A stretch of 64,000 nt of DNA from Sporocytophaga myxococcoides (GCF_000775915.1 NZ_BBLT01000006.1:186001-250000), one strand, 5' to 3'; counted from the first letter of the stretch, positions 26,733 to 36,324 are shown. The notes: generated from the sequence alone by a model not told the origin. Program-made: numbers and translations.

Positions 26733-26981
26733 TCATTTTTTATCATCATCTTTAAATTCGTCATTTTTTCTCTTATTAGGTTCAGCTTCAATATATTCAC
26801 CGCCTTCGTTTTCAAAATGATCAGGTTGTTGAGAACTTTTATAAAGATTGGACTTTTTAGCCTTATCTTTTTCTACTTTTTTGTCTGGATCTATCATGTC
26901 CTTATCATTTATTATCCTGCTTAACATTACAACAGGCTTATGTCTGGAAAAAGTTTCTGGATAGTATACATCCAATCTCAT
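26733..26981 (-). CDS. Small highly charged protein of unknown function
   Basis: 82 residues, with a short N-terminal segment MRLDVYYPETFSRHK and a disordered-looking tail dominated by Lys, Asp and Glu (ending KRKNDEFKDDDKK). No domain is recognised. It is first in a leftward group with the NrfD-like protein (143-base gap) and divergent from the ThDP enzyme gene, the two starts being 70 bases apart. That spacing suggests a shared control region. Confidence 0.5.
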   Translation of the reverse strand: MRLDVYYPETFSRHKPVVMLSRIINDKDMIDPDKKVEKDKAKKSNLYKSSQQPDHFENEGGEYIEAEPNKRKNDEFKDDDKK

Positions 26982-27051
26982 TTAATTCTATCTATAAACA
27001 ATCCTCATGATCACCAGGTTAAGAGTTTTCACGAAACCATACTTCCGAATT

Positions 27052-28833
27052 ATGAGCCAAAATGTAAGCGATTACCTTGTCAAAAGACTTTCCGAATGGA
27101 ATATTAAAAGAATTTTCGGTTATCCCGGTGATGGAATTAACGGAATAATGGGTGCTTTGGATCGAGCGGAAGGGCTGATAGATTTTATACAGGTGAGACA
27201 TGAGGAAAACGCAGCATTTATGGCATGCGGACATGCAAAGTATACCGGAGAAGTCGGTGTTTGCCTGGCTACTTCAGGGCCTGGTGCAATACATCTTTTA
27301 AACGGATTGTATGATGCAAAGATGGATCATCAGCCTGTTGTCGCCATAGTCGGTCAACAAGCGAGAGGAGCCATGGGAGGATCTTACCAGCAGGAAGTGG
27401 ACCTGGTCTCTTTGTATAAAGATGTAGCGCATGAATATGTAATCATGGTTACAGAACCTTCTCAGATGAGGCATGCAATAGACAGGGCTTTTCGGATTGC
27501 CCTGACAGAAAGAACTGTTACCTGCCTGATTATCCCTAATGATCTTCAACTTGAGAAGGCTGTTGAGGCCCCAGAACATAAACATGGAACAATACATTCA
27601 GGAATGTCCTATTCCAAACCTCTAATTGTACCATCACATGAAGATTTAACAAAAGCTGCAGAAATTTTAAATGCAGGTCAAAGAGTTGCTATTCTTATCG
27701 GAGCAGGTGCCAATGGGGCTGGAAGAGAAGTAATAGAAATTGCTGAATTACTTGGTTCTGGGATAGCAAAGGCTTTATTGGGCAAAGCAGTTATATCAGA
27801 TGATCTGCCATTTGTTACAGGTTCTATTGGATTGCTGGGAACTTCTCCAAGCTGGGATATGATGCAGGAGTGTGATACACTTTTAATGATAGGTTCATCA
27901 TTTCCATATTCAGAATTTCTGCCAAAAGAGGGACAAGCCAGAGGAATACAAATTGATATTGATGGCAAGATGCTTAATATCAGATATCCGATGGAAATAA
28001 GTTTAATGGGAGATAGTAAAGAGACACTTCGTGCACTTATTCCATTAATTTCTCCTAAAGAAGACAGGAGTTGGAGGAAAAGGATAGAGGATAATGTAAA
28101 AGATTGGTGGAAGCTTCTGGAGAAAAGAGCTATGGCAAGTGCGCATCCGATTAATCCGCAAAGAGTATTCTGGGAACTTTCCAGCAGATTACCTGATAAT
28201 TGTATTCTTTCTTCAGACTCCGGATCATCTGCAAACTGGTTTGCAAGAGATCTAAAGATCCGATATGGAATGAAAGCTTCTTTATCAGGAAATCTTGCGA
28301 CTATGTGTCCTGGGGTCCCATATACCATTGCAGCTAAGTTCGCTTTTCCTGACAGGGTTCCTATTGCCCTTATCGGAGATGGAGCAATGCAGATGCTGGG
28401 AATAAATGAATTGATCACCATTTCAAAATACTGGAAGCGCTGGAGTGACCCTAGGCTAGTCATTCTCGTATTAAATAACAAAGATCTTAATCAGGTCACA
28501 TGGGAGCAAAGAGCGATGGAAGGTAATCCTAAATTCGAAGCTTCTCAGAATATACCTGATGTCCCTTATGACCGTTTTGCGGAAATGCTTGGTCTTCGTG
28601 GTTTAAGTATGGAAAAGCCGGAAGATGTAGGTCATGTCTGGGATGAAGCATTTCGTTCTGATCGACCTGTTGTAATAAATGCCCATACGGACCCTAATGT
28701 TCCTACATTGCCTCCTCACATTACATTTGAACAAGCCTATGCTTTTGCCAAAGCTATGTTTAAGGGGGATCCGGATCAGCTAGGAGTATTAACCCAAACA
28801 TTAAAAGACAGAGCCCAAAGTTTTCTTCCATAA
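27052..28833 (+). CDS. Thiamine-diphosphate-dependent enzyme (pyruvate oxidase/acetolactate synthase family)
   Basis: About 593 residues from the ATG at 27052; a frame extension to 27007 adds 15 residues that do not resemble the family N terminus. Three domains are visible: the pyrimidine-binding domain with the activating Glu51 in RHEENAAF, the central domain (about 190-330), and the pyrophosphate-binding domain starting GDGAMQM at 442 and ending with NNKD. The family decarboxylates 2-oxo acids; members closest in look are PoxB-like and often annotated only as thiamine pyrophosphate-requiring protein. It is the first gene of an operon with a mandelate-racemase-type enzyme (6-base gap) and a FAD/Fe-S dehydrogenase, so it probably acts on a 2-oxo acid formed in that route. 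Confidence 0.88.
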   Translation: MSQNVSDYLVKRLSEWNIKRIFGYPGDGINGIMGALDRAEGLIDFIQVRHEENAAFMACGHAKYTGEVGVCLATSGPGAIHLLNGLYDAKMDHQPVVAIVGQQARGAMGGSYQQEVDLVSLYKDVAHEYVIMVTEPSQMRHAIDRAFRIALTERTVTCLIIPNDLQLEKAVEAPEHKHGTIHSGMSYSKPLIVPSHEDLTKAAEILNAGQRVAILIGAGANGAGREVIEIAELLGSGIAKALLGKAVISDDLPFVTGSIGLLGTSPSWDMMQECDTLLMIGSSFPYSEFLPKEGQARGIQIDIDGKMLNIRYPMEISLMGDSKETLRALIPLISPKEDRSWRKRIEDNVKDWWKLLEKRAMASAHPINPQRVFWELSSRLPDNCILSSDSGSSANWFARDLKIRYGMKASLSGNLATMCPGVPYTIAAKFAFPDRVPIALIGDGAMQMLGINELITISKYWKRWSDPRLVILVLNNKDLNQVTWEQRAMEGNPKFEASQNIPDVPYDRFAEMLGLRGLSMEKPEDVGHVWDEAFRSDRPVVINAHTDPNVPTLPPHITFEQAYAFAKAMFKGDPDQLGVLTQTLKDRAQSFLP

Positions 28834-28839
28834 AACAAG

Positions 28840-29937
28840 ATGGAAAGAAATATTGTCCTTGTAAAGCATGTGCATGTTTCAGCTTATAAGATCCCAACCC
28901 AAACTTTTGAAGCAGACGGGACTTTGGATTGGGATCACACTATTCTTGTATATGTCGAAATAAGCGGTGGCGGCAAAACAGGTATTGGTTATAGTTATGC
29001 CAGTTACGCTACAGCTATTTTAATAAAAGAAATGCTTTCCGAAAGAATTACAGGAATGAACGTCTTTGATATTCCATCAATAGGTTATCAAATGATTCAT
29101 GCAATTCGGAATCAGGGAAGAGATGGGATATCCTCTATGGCAATATCTGCAATAGATACAGCACTTTGGGACCTAAAAGCTAAATTACTTGATATTTCTT
29201 TAGTAAAATTATTAGGTAGCCTAAAAGAAAAGGTAGCAGTATATGGCAGCGGAGGATTTACAAATTATTCTGATCAGCAATTGGAAGATCAGGTTAAGCT
29301 TTGGCAGTCTTTCGGAATGAATAAAATAAAAATTAAAATAGGACGAAATGCTATAGAAGACGAATCCAGAATCCTAAAACTTCAGAAATACTATGGAGGC
29401 AAAACTGAGATTTTTGTAGATGCAAATGGTGCATATCTGAAAAAAGAAGCTTTGTACTATAGTAAAAGGTTTGCAGAACTGGGAGTTGTCTGGTTTGAAG
29501 AACCTGTCTCTTCAGATGATATCGATTCACTTAAGTATATTACTGAAAAAGTACCTCCTCCAATAAATATCACTGCGGGAGAATATGGCTATAATCTTTT
29601 CTATTTTAACAGAATGCTAAAGGAAAGGGCTGTTGATATATTGCAAATAGATGCATCGAGGTGTGGAGGATTCTCAGAAATGATTAAGGCAATAAATTTA
29701 GCGGAGACATACAACATTCCGGTCTCTACACATTGTGCTCCTTCTCTTCATCTCCATGTAGCTTGTGCTACAAACATCATTCATATGGAATACTTTTTTG
29801 ATCATTATAAAATAGAAAAAGAACTATTTGATGGTGCAATTACTCCTGTAAACGGATATCTCAAGCCTGACTATTCAAGACCTGGAATAGGACTGGAACT
29901 TAAGAAAAAAGACGCGGAAAAATTCTTGTACAGATAA
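28840..29937 (+). CDS. Mandelate racemase/muconate lactonizing enzyme family dehydratase
   Basis: Enolase-superfamily protein, 365 residues. The general base lysine is in the KIKIK segment around residue 163. Metal ligands are Asp194 (VDANG), Glu220 or Glu221 (FEEP) and Glu248 (AGEYG). The second catalytic dyad is Asp271 (QIDASRCGG) and His298 (STHCAPS), the Asp-His pair of the mandelate racemase subgroup. Such enzymes dehydrate sugar acids to 2-keto-3-deoxy acids or racemise hydroxy acids. The flanking ThDP enzyme and lactate-dehydrogenase-like FAD protein fit either a sugar-acid or hydroxy-acid pathway. The exact substrate cannot be read from the sequence. Confidence 0.9.
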   Translation: MERNIVLVKHVHVSAYKIPTQTFEADGTLDWDHTILVYVEISGGGKTGIGYSYASYATAILIKEMLSERITGMNVFDIPSIGYQMIHAIRNQGRDGISSMAISAIDTALWDLKAKLLDISLVKLLGSLKEKVAVYGSGGFTNYSDQQLEDQVKLWQSFGMNKIKIKIGRNAIEDESRILKLQKYYGGKTEIFVDANGAYLKKEALYYSKRFAELGVVWFEEPVSSDDIDSLKYITEKVPPPINITAGEYGYNLFYFNRMLKERAVDILQIDASRCGGFSEMIKAINLAETYNIPVSTHCAPSLHLHVACATNIIHMEYFFDHYKIEKELFDGAITPVNGYLKPDYSRPGIGLELKKKDAEKFLYR

Positions 29938-29947
29938 AATTATATCG

Positions 29948-32908
29948 ATGGAATATAAAATATCCAATCTACCTTTAAATCTTCACGACAAATCCCCAGA
30001 AGTAGATGTAGAGCAACTATCTAATGAGTTAAAAAATAAACTACAAGGGGAAGTCAAATTTGATGACGGAACCAGGGCAATGTATGCAACTGATGCATCT
30101 AATTATAGGCAGGTTCCTATTGGAGTTGTAATCCCTAAAAATTTACAAGATATAATTATTACAACAGAAATCTGTCAAAAGTATGGCGCTCCGCTTTTAT
30201 CCAGAGGTGGAGGGACAAGTCTGGCCGGACAATGCTGCAATGTTGCTATAGTGATGGACATGTCTAAATATTATAATAAGGTTCTTTCAATCAATAAAGA
30301 CTTAATGCTTGCTTCTGTTGAACCTGGAATTGTTTTGGATGAATTAAACAAGCAGGCACAAAAGTTTGGGCTTATATTCGGTCCTGATCCTTCTACTCAT
30401 ACTCATTGCACCTTAGGAGGAATGATTGGAAATAATTCTTGTGGAGTACATTCAGTAATGGCTGCAAATCATGGACTCGGCGCCCGAACTTCGGATAATC
30501 TGCATTCTTTGGAAATTCTTACCTATGATGGTCTGAAGATGACTGTAGGAAAAACATCCGAGGAGGAATTAAATAAGCTGATCAACGAGGGGGGGCGTAA
30601 GGGAGAGATTTACAAAAGACTAAAAAATTTGGTTGACAAGTATGGTGAAGAAATAAGAAAGCGCTTTCCTAAAATTCCAAGAAGAGTATCTGGCTATAAC
30701 CTTGATGAATTGCTGCCTGAAAATGGTTTTAATGTGGCCAGAGCACTGGCTGGTACTGAAGGTACTTGTGTCGTTTTTTTAAATGCTACTCTTCATTTGC
30801 TTCCAAATCCTGGAGCCCGATCTGTACTGATCTTGGGATACCCCGATATAGTCCAGGCAGGAGCTCATGCTCATGAACTGTTGAAATATAAACCCATAGG
30901 ATTAGAAGGACTTGATGACCGACTTTATGACTTTATGGTACACAGGCACATGCATGTAGAAGACTTAAAACTTCTGCCCAAAGGCAAGGGTTGGCTTTTG
31001 GTTGAGTTTGGTGGTGATAACAAGGAGGATGCTGATAATCAGGTAAAGCAGGTCATGGAGGCATTAAAAAAAGGTGATAACCCGCCTACTATGATATTTT
31101 ATGACGATCCTGTACAAGAGCAAAAATTGTGGAGAATCAGAGAAGCAGGTCTTGGAGCCACTGCATTTGTTCCCGGATTAGACGATGCCTGGGAAGGTTG
31201 GGAAGATACTGCCGTTCATCCTGAGAAATTTGGTGACTACCTTAGTGACTTTTCAAAGCTGTTGGATAAGTATAACTACTATTCTGCTTTATATGGTCAC
31301 TTTGGACAAGGACTTTTACATTGCCGCATCAATTTTGATCTGGAAACCGCTGATGGAATTATGCTTTATAGAAAATTCCTGGATGAAGCATCAGATCTTG
31401 TAATCAAATATAATGGGTCATTTTCCGGTGAACATGGTGATGGTCAATCTAAAGCAGAGCTTTTGTCAAAAATGTTTGGCAATGAGCTTATAGAAGCATT
31501 CAGAGAGTTTAAGTCCATATGGGATCCGAAAGGATTGATGAATCCTGGTAAAGTAATCGATCCTTATCCTATTATATCGAATCTGCGACTTGGGGTTTCC
31601 TATAATCCTAAAGAGCCCAAGACCTATTTTAAGTTTCCTGAAGACAAGGGGAGTTTTGCCAGAGCTGCCCTTCGGTGCGTAGGCGTAGGAGAATGTAGAA
31701 AACATGATAAAGGAACTATGTGCCCAAGCTATATGGTCACTATGGAAGAGCAGCATTCTACGAGAGGTCGGGCACATAAGCTTTTTGAAATGCTTCGTGG
31801 AGAAGTCGTAAAGAAAGGGTGGAAGGATGAATCAGTAAAAGAAGCGCTTGATTTATGTCTTGCATGTAAAGGCTGTAAAGGTGATTGTCCTGTAAGGGTA
31901 GATATGGCCACTTATAAAGCAGAGTTTTTAGCCCATTATTATAAAGGAAAACTAAGGCCACTCAGCGCTTATTTATTTGGAAGAATTGCTCAGTTTTCAA
32001 GATTAGCAATGCTATTTCCGGGACTTTCCAATACAATTAAAAATTCATCTTTAACCGGAAGTATCATCAAAAAAATTACCGGCATAGCGAAGGAACGTCA
32101 GATGCCGGATTTTGCAGATGAAAGTTTTAAAAAATGGTTTTTTAAAAGGAAAATTGTAAATGAAGGAAAACCTATTGTGATTCTCTGGGCAGATACCTTC
32201 AATAATTATTTTCATCCTCATATTGCAATTGCGGCAACGGAAGTGCTGGAGTACCTGGGATTTCAGGTAAAAGTGTTTTTACAACCTCTTTGCTGTGGCA
32301 GACCTCTGTATGACTTCGGAATGCTTGAAACTGCTCAGAAATGGCTTCTGGAGGTATTGGATTATGTAAAGGACGATGTGAGGAAAGGGGTTAATATTGT
32401 TGGTCTGGAACCTAGTTGTGTAAGTGTTTTCAGGGATGAACTCCTTAACCTCTTTCCTAATAATGATGATGCAAACAGGGTTAGCAAGAATACTTTGATC
32501 TTTAGTGAGTTTTTAGAAAATAGAGTTAAAGACTATAGCTTTCCTCAGTTAAAAAGAAAAGCAATTATACATGGTCATTGCCATCATAAAGCGATTATAA
32601 AGATGAAAGATGAACTATCAGTTTTAAAAAAAATAGGACTTGATTGTAATGTGCTTGATGCCGGATGTTGTGGCATGGCAGGGAGTTTTGGTTTTGAAGA
32701 AAAGAATTACAAAATATCAGTTGCAGCCGGAGAACGTATTTTGCTTCCAGTGGTAAGAAAGATTGAAGATGATACACTTATAGTCATGAATGGTTTCAGT
32801 TGTAAAGAACAAGTATCGCAGCTGGCACACCAACGATCTTTCCATCTTGTAGAAGTTTTAAAAATGTCAATAGAATCAGGCAAAAGTCATTCCGAGTATA
32901 TTAAATAA
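29948..32908 (+). CDS. FAD-linked oxidase fused to Fe-S oxidoreductase (D-lactate/glycolate/2-hydroxy acid dehydrogenase type)
   Basis: 986 residues in two parts. Residues about 60-540 are a GlcD-like flavoprotein with the FAD-binding loop RGGGTSLAGQCC and SGEHGDGQSK. From about 570 there is a GlpC-like electron-transfer half with two [4Fe-4S] cysteine clusters: GVGECRKHDKGTMCPSY and CLACKGCKGDCPV. Two CCG-type motifs follow (LCCGRP and GCCGMAGSFGFE). This is the YdiJ/Dld-II layout, which oxidises a 2-hydroxy acid and passes electrons to quinone. It starts 10 bases after the racemase-family gene and completes the operon. Confidence 0.93.
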   Translation: MEYKISNLPLNLHDKSPEVDVEQLSNELKNKLQGEVKFDDGTRAMYATDASNYRQVPIGVVIPKNLQDIIITTEICQKYGAPLLSRGGGTSLAGQCCNVAIVMDMSKYYNKVLSINKDLMLASVEPGIVLDELNKQAQKFGLIFGPDPSTHTHCTLGGMIGNNSCGVHSVMAANHGLGARTSDNLHSLEILTYDGLKMTVGKTSEEELNKLINEGGRKGEIYKRLKNLVDKYGEEIRKRFPKIPRRVSGYNLDELLPENGFNVARALAGTEGTCVVFLNATLHLLPNPGARSVLILGYPDIVQAGAHAHELLKYKPIGLEGLDDRLYDFMVHRHMHVEDLKLLPKGKGWLLVEFGGDNKEDADNQVKQVMEALKKGDNPPTMIFYDDPVQEQKLWRIREAGLGATAFVPGLDDAWEGWEDTAVHPEKFGDYLSDFSKLLDKYNYYSALYGHFGQGLLHCRINFDLETADGIMLYRKFLDEASDLVIKYNGSFSGEHGDGQSKAELLSKMFGNELIEAFREFKSIWDPKGLMNPGKVIDPYPIISNLRLGVSYNPKEPKTYFKFPEDKGSFARAALRCVGVGECRKHDKGTMCPSYMVTMEEQHSTRGRAHKLFEMLRGEVVKKGWKDESVKEALDLCLACKGCKGDCPVRVDMATYKAEFLAHYYKGKLRPLSAYLFGRIAQFSRLAMLFPGLSNTIKNSSLTGSIIKKITGIAKERQMPDFADESFKKWFFKRKIVNEGKPIVILWADTFNNYFHPHIAIAATEVLEYLGFQVKVFLQPLCCGRPLYDFGMLETAQKWLLEVLDYVKDDVRKGVNIVGLEPSCVSVFRDELLNLFPNNDDANRVSKNTLIFSEFLENRVKDYSFPQLKRKAIIHGHCHHKAIIKMKDELSVLKKIGLDCNVLDAGCCGMAGSFGFEEKNYKISVAAGERILLPVVRKIEDDTLIVMNGFSCKEQVSQLAHQRSFHLVEVLKMSIESGKSHSEYIK

Positions 32909-32995
32909 TGTTTTCCGGAATATATTTCTACCATTGCTCATGCCCTTAAAACCTTTGATTATACTCGTGGTTAAAACTGTACTATAAAAAAATAC

Positions 32996-33799
32996 ATGAA
33001 CCTTATTACTATCCTGATTCCCACTTATCATAGACCAGAAGCACTTGCTGTTCTTTTGACGAGCCTTTATTTTCAAACAGAAAAAGGATATAAAATTATT
33101 ATTTCAGATCAGTCAAAAGATAATTGTAATGAGAATAGTGTATCTCTTCAGACAGTAATTAATTTACATCGATCTCGCGGTACTTTTGTGACTATTCTCA
33201 AGAATCTTCCTACCAGAGGTCTGGCTCATCAAAGGCAGTTTTTGCTTGATCAGACAGAAAGTAAATATTGCCTTTATTTAGACGATGATCTTATCCTGGA
33301 ATCATTTGTCATTAAGAATTTAAAGGATGTTTTGATGAAGGAACAATGTGGCTTTACCGGAAATGCTGTTATAGGACTATCATATCTGAATGATGAAAGA
33401 TCTCATGAACAAGCGATGGAATTATGGGAGGAAAAAGTTAAACCCGAAACTGTAGAGCCAGGAACAAAGGAATGGCTAAGATATCGATTGCATAATGCTG
33501 CCAATATATTACATGTTCAAAGACATAAAAGGTTTCATTCTGAATTTCCTGTTCCTTACAAAATCGCCTGGGTAGGAGGCTGTGTTATGTATGATACTGA
33601 AAAATTAAGAGATGTAGGAGGTTTTTCTTTCTGGAGGGACCTTCCTGTAAACCATTGTGGAGAAGACGTGCTTGCTCAATTAAGAGTAATGAAGAAATAT
33701 GGAGGTTGTGGAGTGATCCCCAGTGGTGCTTATCATCAGGAACTTGAAACTACAGTTCATGACAGAGGAATTAATGCACCGGAGTATCTTAAGATATAA
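32996..33799 (+). CDS. Glycosyltransferase family 2
   Basis: 267 residues, a GT-A fold starting ITILIPTYHRPEAL. The metal/nucleotide-sugar DxD is YLDDDLIL (about 92-99), and the catalytic-base region is HCGEDVLAQLRV (about 219). There is no membrane segment, so it is a soluble or peripheral enzyme. It lies 87 bases after the FAD/Fe-S gene and opens the glycan part of the region. Donor and acceptor sugars cannot be deduced. Confidence 0.88.
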   Translation: MNLITILIPTYHRPEALAVLLTSLYFQTEKGYKIIISDQSKDNCNENSVSLQTVINLHRSRGTFVTILKNLPTRGLAHQRQFLLDQTESKYCLYLDDDLILESFVIKNLKDVLMKEQCGFTGNAVIGLSYLNDERSHEQAMELWEEKVKPETVEPGTKEWLRYRLHNAANILHVQRHKRFHSEFPVPYKIAWVGGCVMYDTEKLRDVGGFSFWRDLPVNHCGEDVLAQLRVMKKYGGCGVIPSGAYHQELETTVHDRGINAPEYLKI

Positions 33800-33882
33800 A
33801 GTATTGATTGTCACAAAAGAACTCTTTTCAAAATCAAGTTTGTTTTACTATTGATTAATATTATTTATGAAATAACTAAGGT

Positions 33883-34164
33883 ATGGAATCTAAAAAAGGA
33901 AGTTCAAAAGCAGGAGCAAGCGGGGAAAATGTCGTTTCTGAAAGTGGAGTAGCACGTAAAAAAGGAGAAATATTTATAGATAAAGCTATTGGAGATCCAA
34001 GTTCCGAAGTTGAAGGTGAAGAAATAGAAAGTTGGGGAGTATACCTTCAAGGAAATGATCGGACTATTTTAGGTCTTTTCTATAATAGAGATTTGGCAGA
34101 TATCTTCTTAAATAGCATAAAGGATTCAGATGTTCTTAAAAATATAGAAAAATCAGGCATTTGA
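33883..34164 (+). CDS. Small protein of unknown function
   Basis: 93 residues. The N-terminal half is Ser/Gly/Lys-rich and looks disordered; the C-terminal half (from about 48) has alternating hydrophobic residues, ESWGVYLQGND then LGLFYNRDLADIFLNSI, suggesting a compact beta-alpha domain. No family is recognised. A bidirectional terminator follows at 34221. Confidence 0.55.
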   Translation: MESKKGSSKAGASGENVVSESGVARKKGEIFIDKAIGDPSSEVEGEEIESWGVYLQGNDRTILGLFYNRDLADIFLNSIKDSDVLKNIEKSGI

Positions 34165-34218
34165 AATGTATAGTTTTCTTTACCTTGAAATGCCTAAAAA
34201 TAAATGTTGAATAACAGA

Positions 34219-34246
34219 AAAAGGAGACATCAATGTCTCCTTTTTT
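34219..34246. terminator. Bidirectional terminator between convergent genes
   Basis: A 9-bp stem (34221-34229 with 34234-34242), a 4-base loop, A-run on the left and T-run on the right. It can serve both the rightward small gene and the leftward oxidoreductase gene. Confidence 0.85.
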
Positions 34247-34268
34247 GTTAGTATATTATCAACTTTTT

Positions 34269-35300
34269 TCAGGCATGAATATTTTCCTGTCTTTTTTCTA
34301 AAGTTACCCTTTCTCCTGTTTTAGCCGATTTATAAATGGCCTCAATTATCTGAATATCGATAAGCCCGTCTATGCCGGAAGCTCTATTATGAATACCGTT
34401 AATTATTGTGTCAGCAATACCTTCCATCTGGGCTTTTTGCTGGTTGATCCTTTTCATTTTAAGAGTGCCTTGTTCTGTGGCACCTTTCAGACCATAGTAG
34501 TAATATGCAGGACTTATTTCAATCCAGCCTTTTTCTGCTTCTATAAACAATTTGTCCGACTCTTTGGTGTAGCTCGAACTGCAAAAGGCAATTACACCAT
34601 CAGGAAATTCCATTTCCCAGGTTACATCACCATCCACTTCGCTGGGCCTGTCAAAAATTTTATTTTCTATTTTTACATTTTTGACTGCTATTGGATTTTG
34701 TCCGACAACATATCTTGCAGCCTGTATTACGTAAATTCCTACATCTACAAGTGAACCGCCCCCCGCAAGATCCTTTTTAAGTCTCCATTGACCATTGTCT
34801 TCAATCTTAAATCCAAAGCTTCCTATTATTTTCTTTAACTTTCCTTTTGCTTTAGTCTGGCCTAACTTCATAGCCTCCAGGTGGTGAGGTTCAAAATGCA
34901 GCCTGTATCCTACAAATAATTCCACATTTGCGTTTTTACAAGCATTGATCATTCTTTCACATTGTTTTACTGAAGTGGCCATAGGCTTTTCAGTTATAAC
35001 ATGCTTGCCAGCTAAAGCTGCCCTTATTACATATTCTTCATGCATTGAATTTGGCAATGCTATGTACACAATATCTATATCCGGATTGTCTTTTATCAAA
35101 TCAAAGTTCTCATAATTATAGATGTTTTTTTCTGGTATATCATATTTAGTGGAATACTCCTGCGCTTTATCTTCAGAACCTGTAACAATACCTTTCAGAC
35201 TGAATGATTCACTTTGGATGATGGCAGGTATTAACTGACCGGTACTGTATTTTCCCAGTCCTACCATTGCCAATCCCAGCTTTTTATTTGTATCTGACAT
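34269..35300 (-). CDS. Gfo/Idh/MocA family oxidoreductase
   Basis: 343 residues. N-terminal Rossmann domain (MVGLGKYSTGQLIPA, about 12-26) and the family signature EKPMATS with Glu104-Lys105-Pro106, whose Lys is catalytic. The C-terminal alpha/beta domain carries GGGSLVDVGIY. The closest look is the glucose-fructose oxidoreductase subgroup, which oxidises sugars or sugar derivatives with tightly bound NADP. It is a single leftward gene inside a mostly rightward glycan region. Confidence 0.9.
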   Translation of the reverse strand: MSDTNKKLGLAMVGLGKYSTGQLIPAIIQSESFSLKGIVTGSEDKAQEYSTKYDIPEKNIYNYENFDLIKDNPDIDIVYIALPNSMHEEYVIRAALAGKHVITEKPMATSVKQCERMINACKNANVELFVGYRLHFEPHHLEAMKLGQTKAKGKLKKIIGSFGFKIEDNGQWRLKKDLAGGGSLVDVGIYVIQAARYVVGQNPIAVKNVKIENKIFDRPSEVDGDVTWEMEFPDGVIAFCSSSYTKESDKLFIEAEKGWIEISPAYYYYGLKGATEQGTLKMKRINQQKAQMEGIADTIINGIHNRASGIDGLIDIQIIEAIYKSAKTGERVTLEKRQENIHA

Positions 35301-35374
35301 AAAAATTTATGTTTTAATTATATCACCTTATCTAAGAAATATAAATGAACTTTTTTAAATCTGAAGTTCATATC

Positions 35375-35413
35375 AAAAAAATGACCTTGAATTAACTTCA
35401 AGGTCATTTTTTA
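35375..35413. terminator. Bidirectional terminator downstream of the DUF892 gene
   Basis: An 11-bp perfect stem (35381-35391 with 35397-35407) with a 5-base loop, flanked by A and T runs. It terminates the leftward ferritin-like gene. Confidence 0.88.
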
Positions 35414-35432
35414 TTTAGAATAGCATTACATA

Positions 35433-35930
35433 TTATGCCATTGCTTTCTGATTGACTGATTTCTTAGCCAGATCATTAAGCTTTGTGTCTGCTTTCTTTT
35501 CTTCATTCAATGTTTCGGAAAGCAATTGATGTATTTCTTTATGTCCTAACTTCTCAGCATAATGAACTACAGTTCCATATCCTGAAATTTCATAATGCTC
35601 TATTTTTTGAGCGGCAGCAATCAGTCCCGCATCTTTTACCTCAGGCGTGGCATTTTCGTCAATAAGGTCTTTTCCTTCTTCAATTAACCCTTCCATAGCA
35701 AGGCATTTCGTATTGCCATGTTTTATGTTTAGCAACGCGAAAACCCTGTCTAATCTTTCTTTTTGTCCTTTAGTTTCCTCAAGATGAGATTCAAAAGCTT
35801 CCTTTAATGTAGCATTATGGGCTTCTTTGGCCATTTTAGGTAATGCCTGAATCAATTGTCTTTCTGCACTATAAAGATCTTTGAGTTCATATTCAAAAAG
35901 ATCTTCCAGGTTTTTAAGTTTTTTTGTCAT
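35433..35930 (-). CDS. DUF892 ferritin-like protein (YciE/YciF family)
   Basis: 165 residues, four-helix bundle. It begins with the hallmark LEDLFEYELKDLYSAERQL and contains a second helix-pair motif, IEHYEISGYGTV, supplying Glu/His residues for a di-iron site. The family is induced by general and osmotic stress in enterobacteria. It is monocistronic, with a strong terminator behind it. Confidence 0.92.
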   Translation of the reverse strand: MTKKLKNLEDLFEYELKDLYSAERQLIQALPKMAKEAHNATLKEAFESHLEETKGQKERLDRVFALLNIKHGNTKCLAMEGLIEEGKDLIDENATPEVKDAGLIAAAQKIEHYEISGYGTVVHYAEKLGHKEIHQLLSETLNEEKKADTKLNDLAKKSVNQKAMA

Positions 35931-36324
35931 TATAATATTTTAATGATTCTCTAAAAAAAACACCTCCCGTTTTTAAATTGTTTTTTTTGAATGTTTATAT
36001 GATTTTCTAATTTTCTTTTAATGCAGGTATTGTAATTAATGAAGTGTAAATATTCACTATTAAATAAGCTTCACTGAATTTTTACCTTAATAGATGAAAT
36101 GGTGGAGAGAAGGTTTATATATACCTTCTTTTAAACAAAGGAGCTTTAAATTTTGTTAAATTTTTATTTGCTGGATATGAAGAACAAAAATCCCTCATTT
36201 ATTAAAAAAACTCATTCTGTTATTCTTCTTTTTTTTATAATTGGACAGATATTAACAGATGGAGAGATTATATTGTAAACCTGAATGATCTGGGAGGGAT
36301 AGAAATGAGATTAAGGTTGATAAA
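35931..36324. other. Intergenic region between DUF892 and phosphatase genes
   Basis: 394 bases that must hold the two divergent promoters. There is a 7-bp hairpin with T-run at 36108-36133 and a candidate 33-codon open frame at 36177-36278, listed separately. Otherwise it is AT-rich without clear signals. Confidence 0.4.
36177..36278 (+). CDS. Candidate small membrane peptide
   Basis: A 33-codon frame starting MKNKNPSFIKK followed by a hydrophobic stretch (HSVILLFFIIGQIL). Basic N terminus plus one helix is typical of small membrane peptides, but random AT-rich DNA can give the same. It lies 46 bases before the phosphatase gene. Low confidence. Confidence 0.22.
   Translation: MKNKNPSFIKKTHSVILLFFIIGQILTDGEIIL

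Noticed and set aside
27678-28481. 267-codon leftward frame opposite the ThDP enzyme
   Set aside because: It lies wholly antisense to a well-supported enzyme gene, and its product shows no domain.
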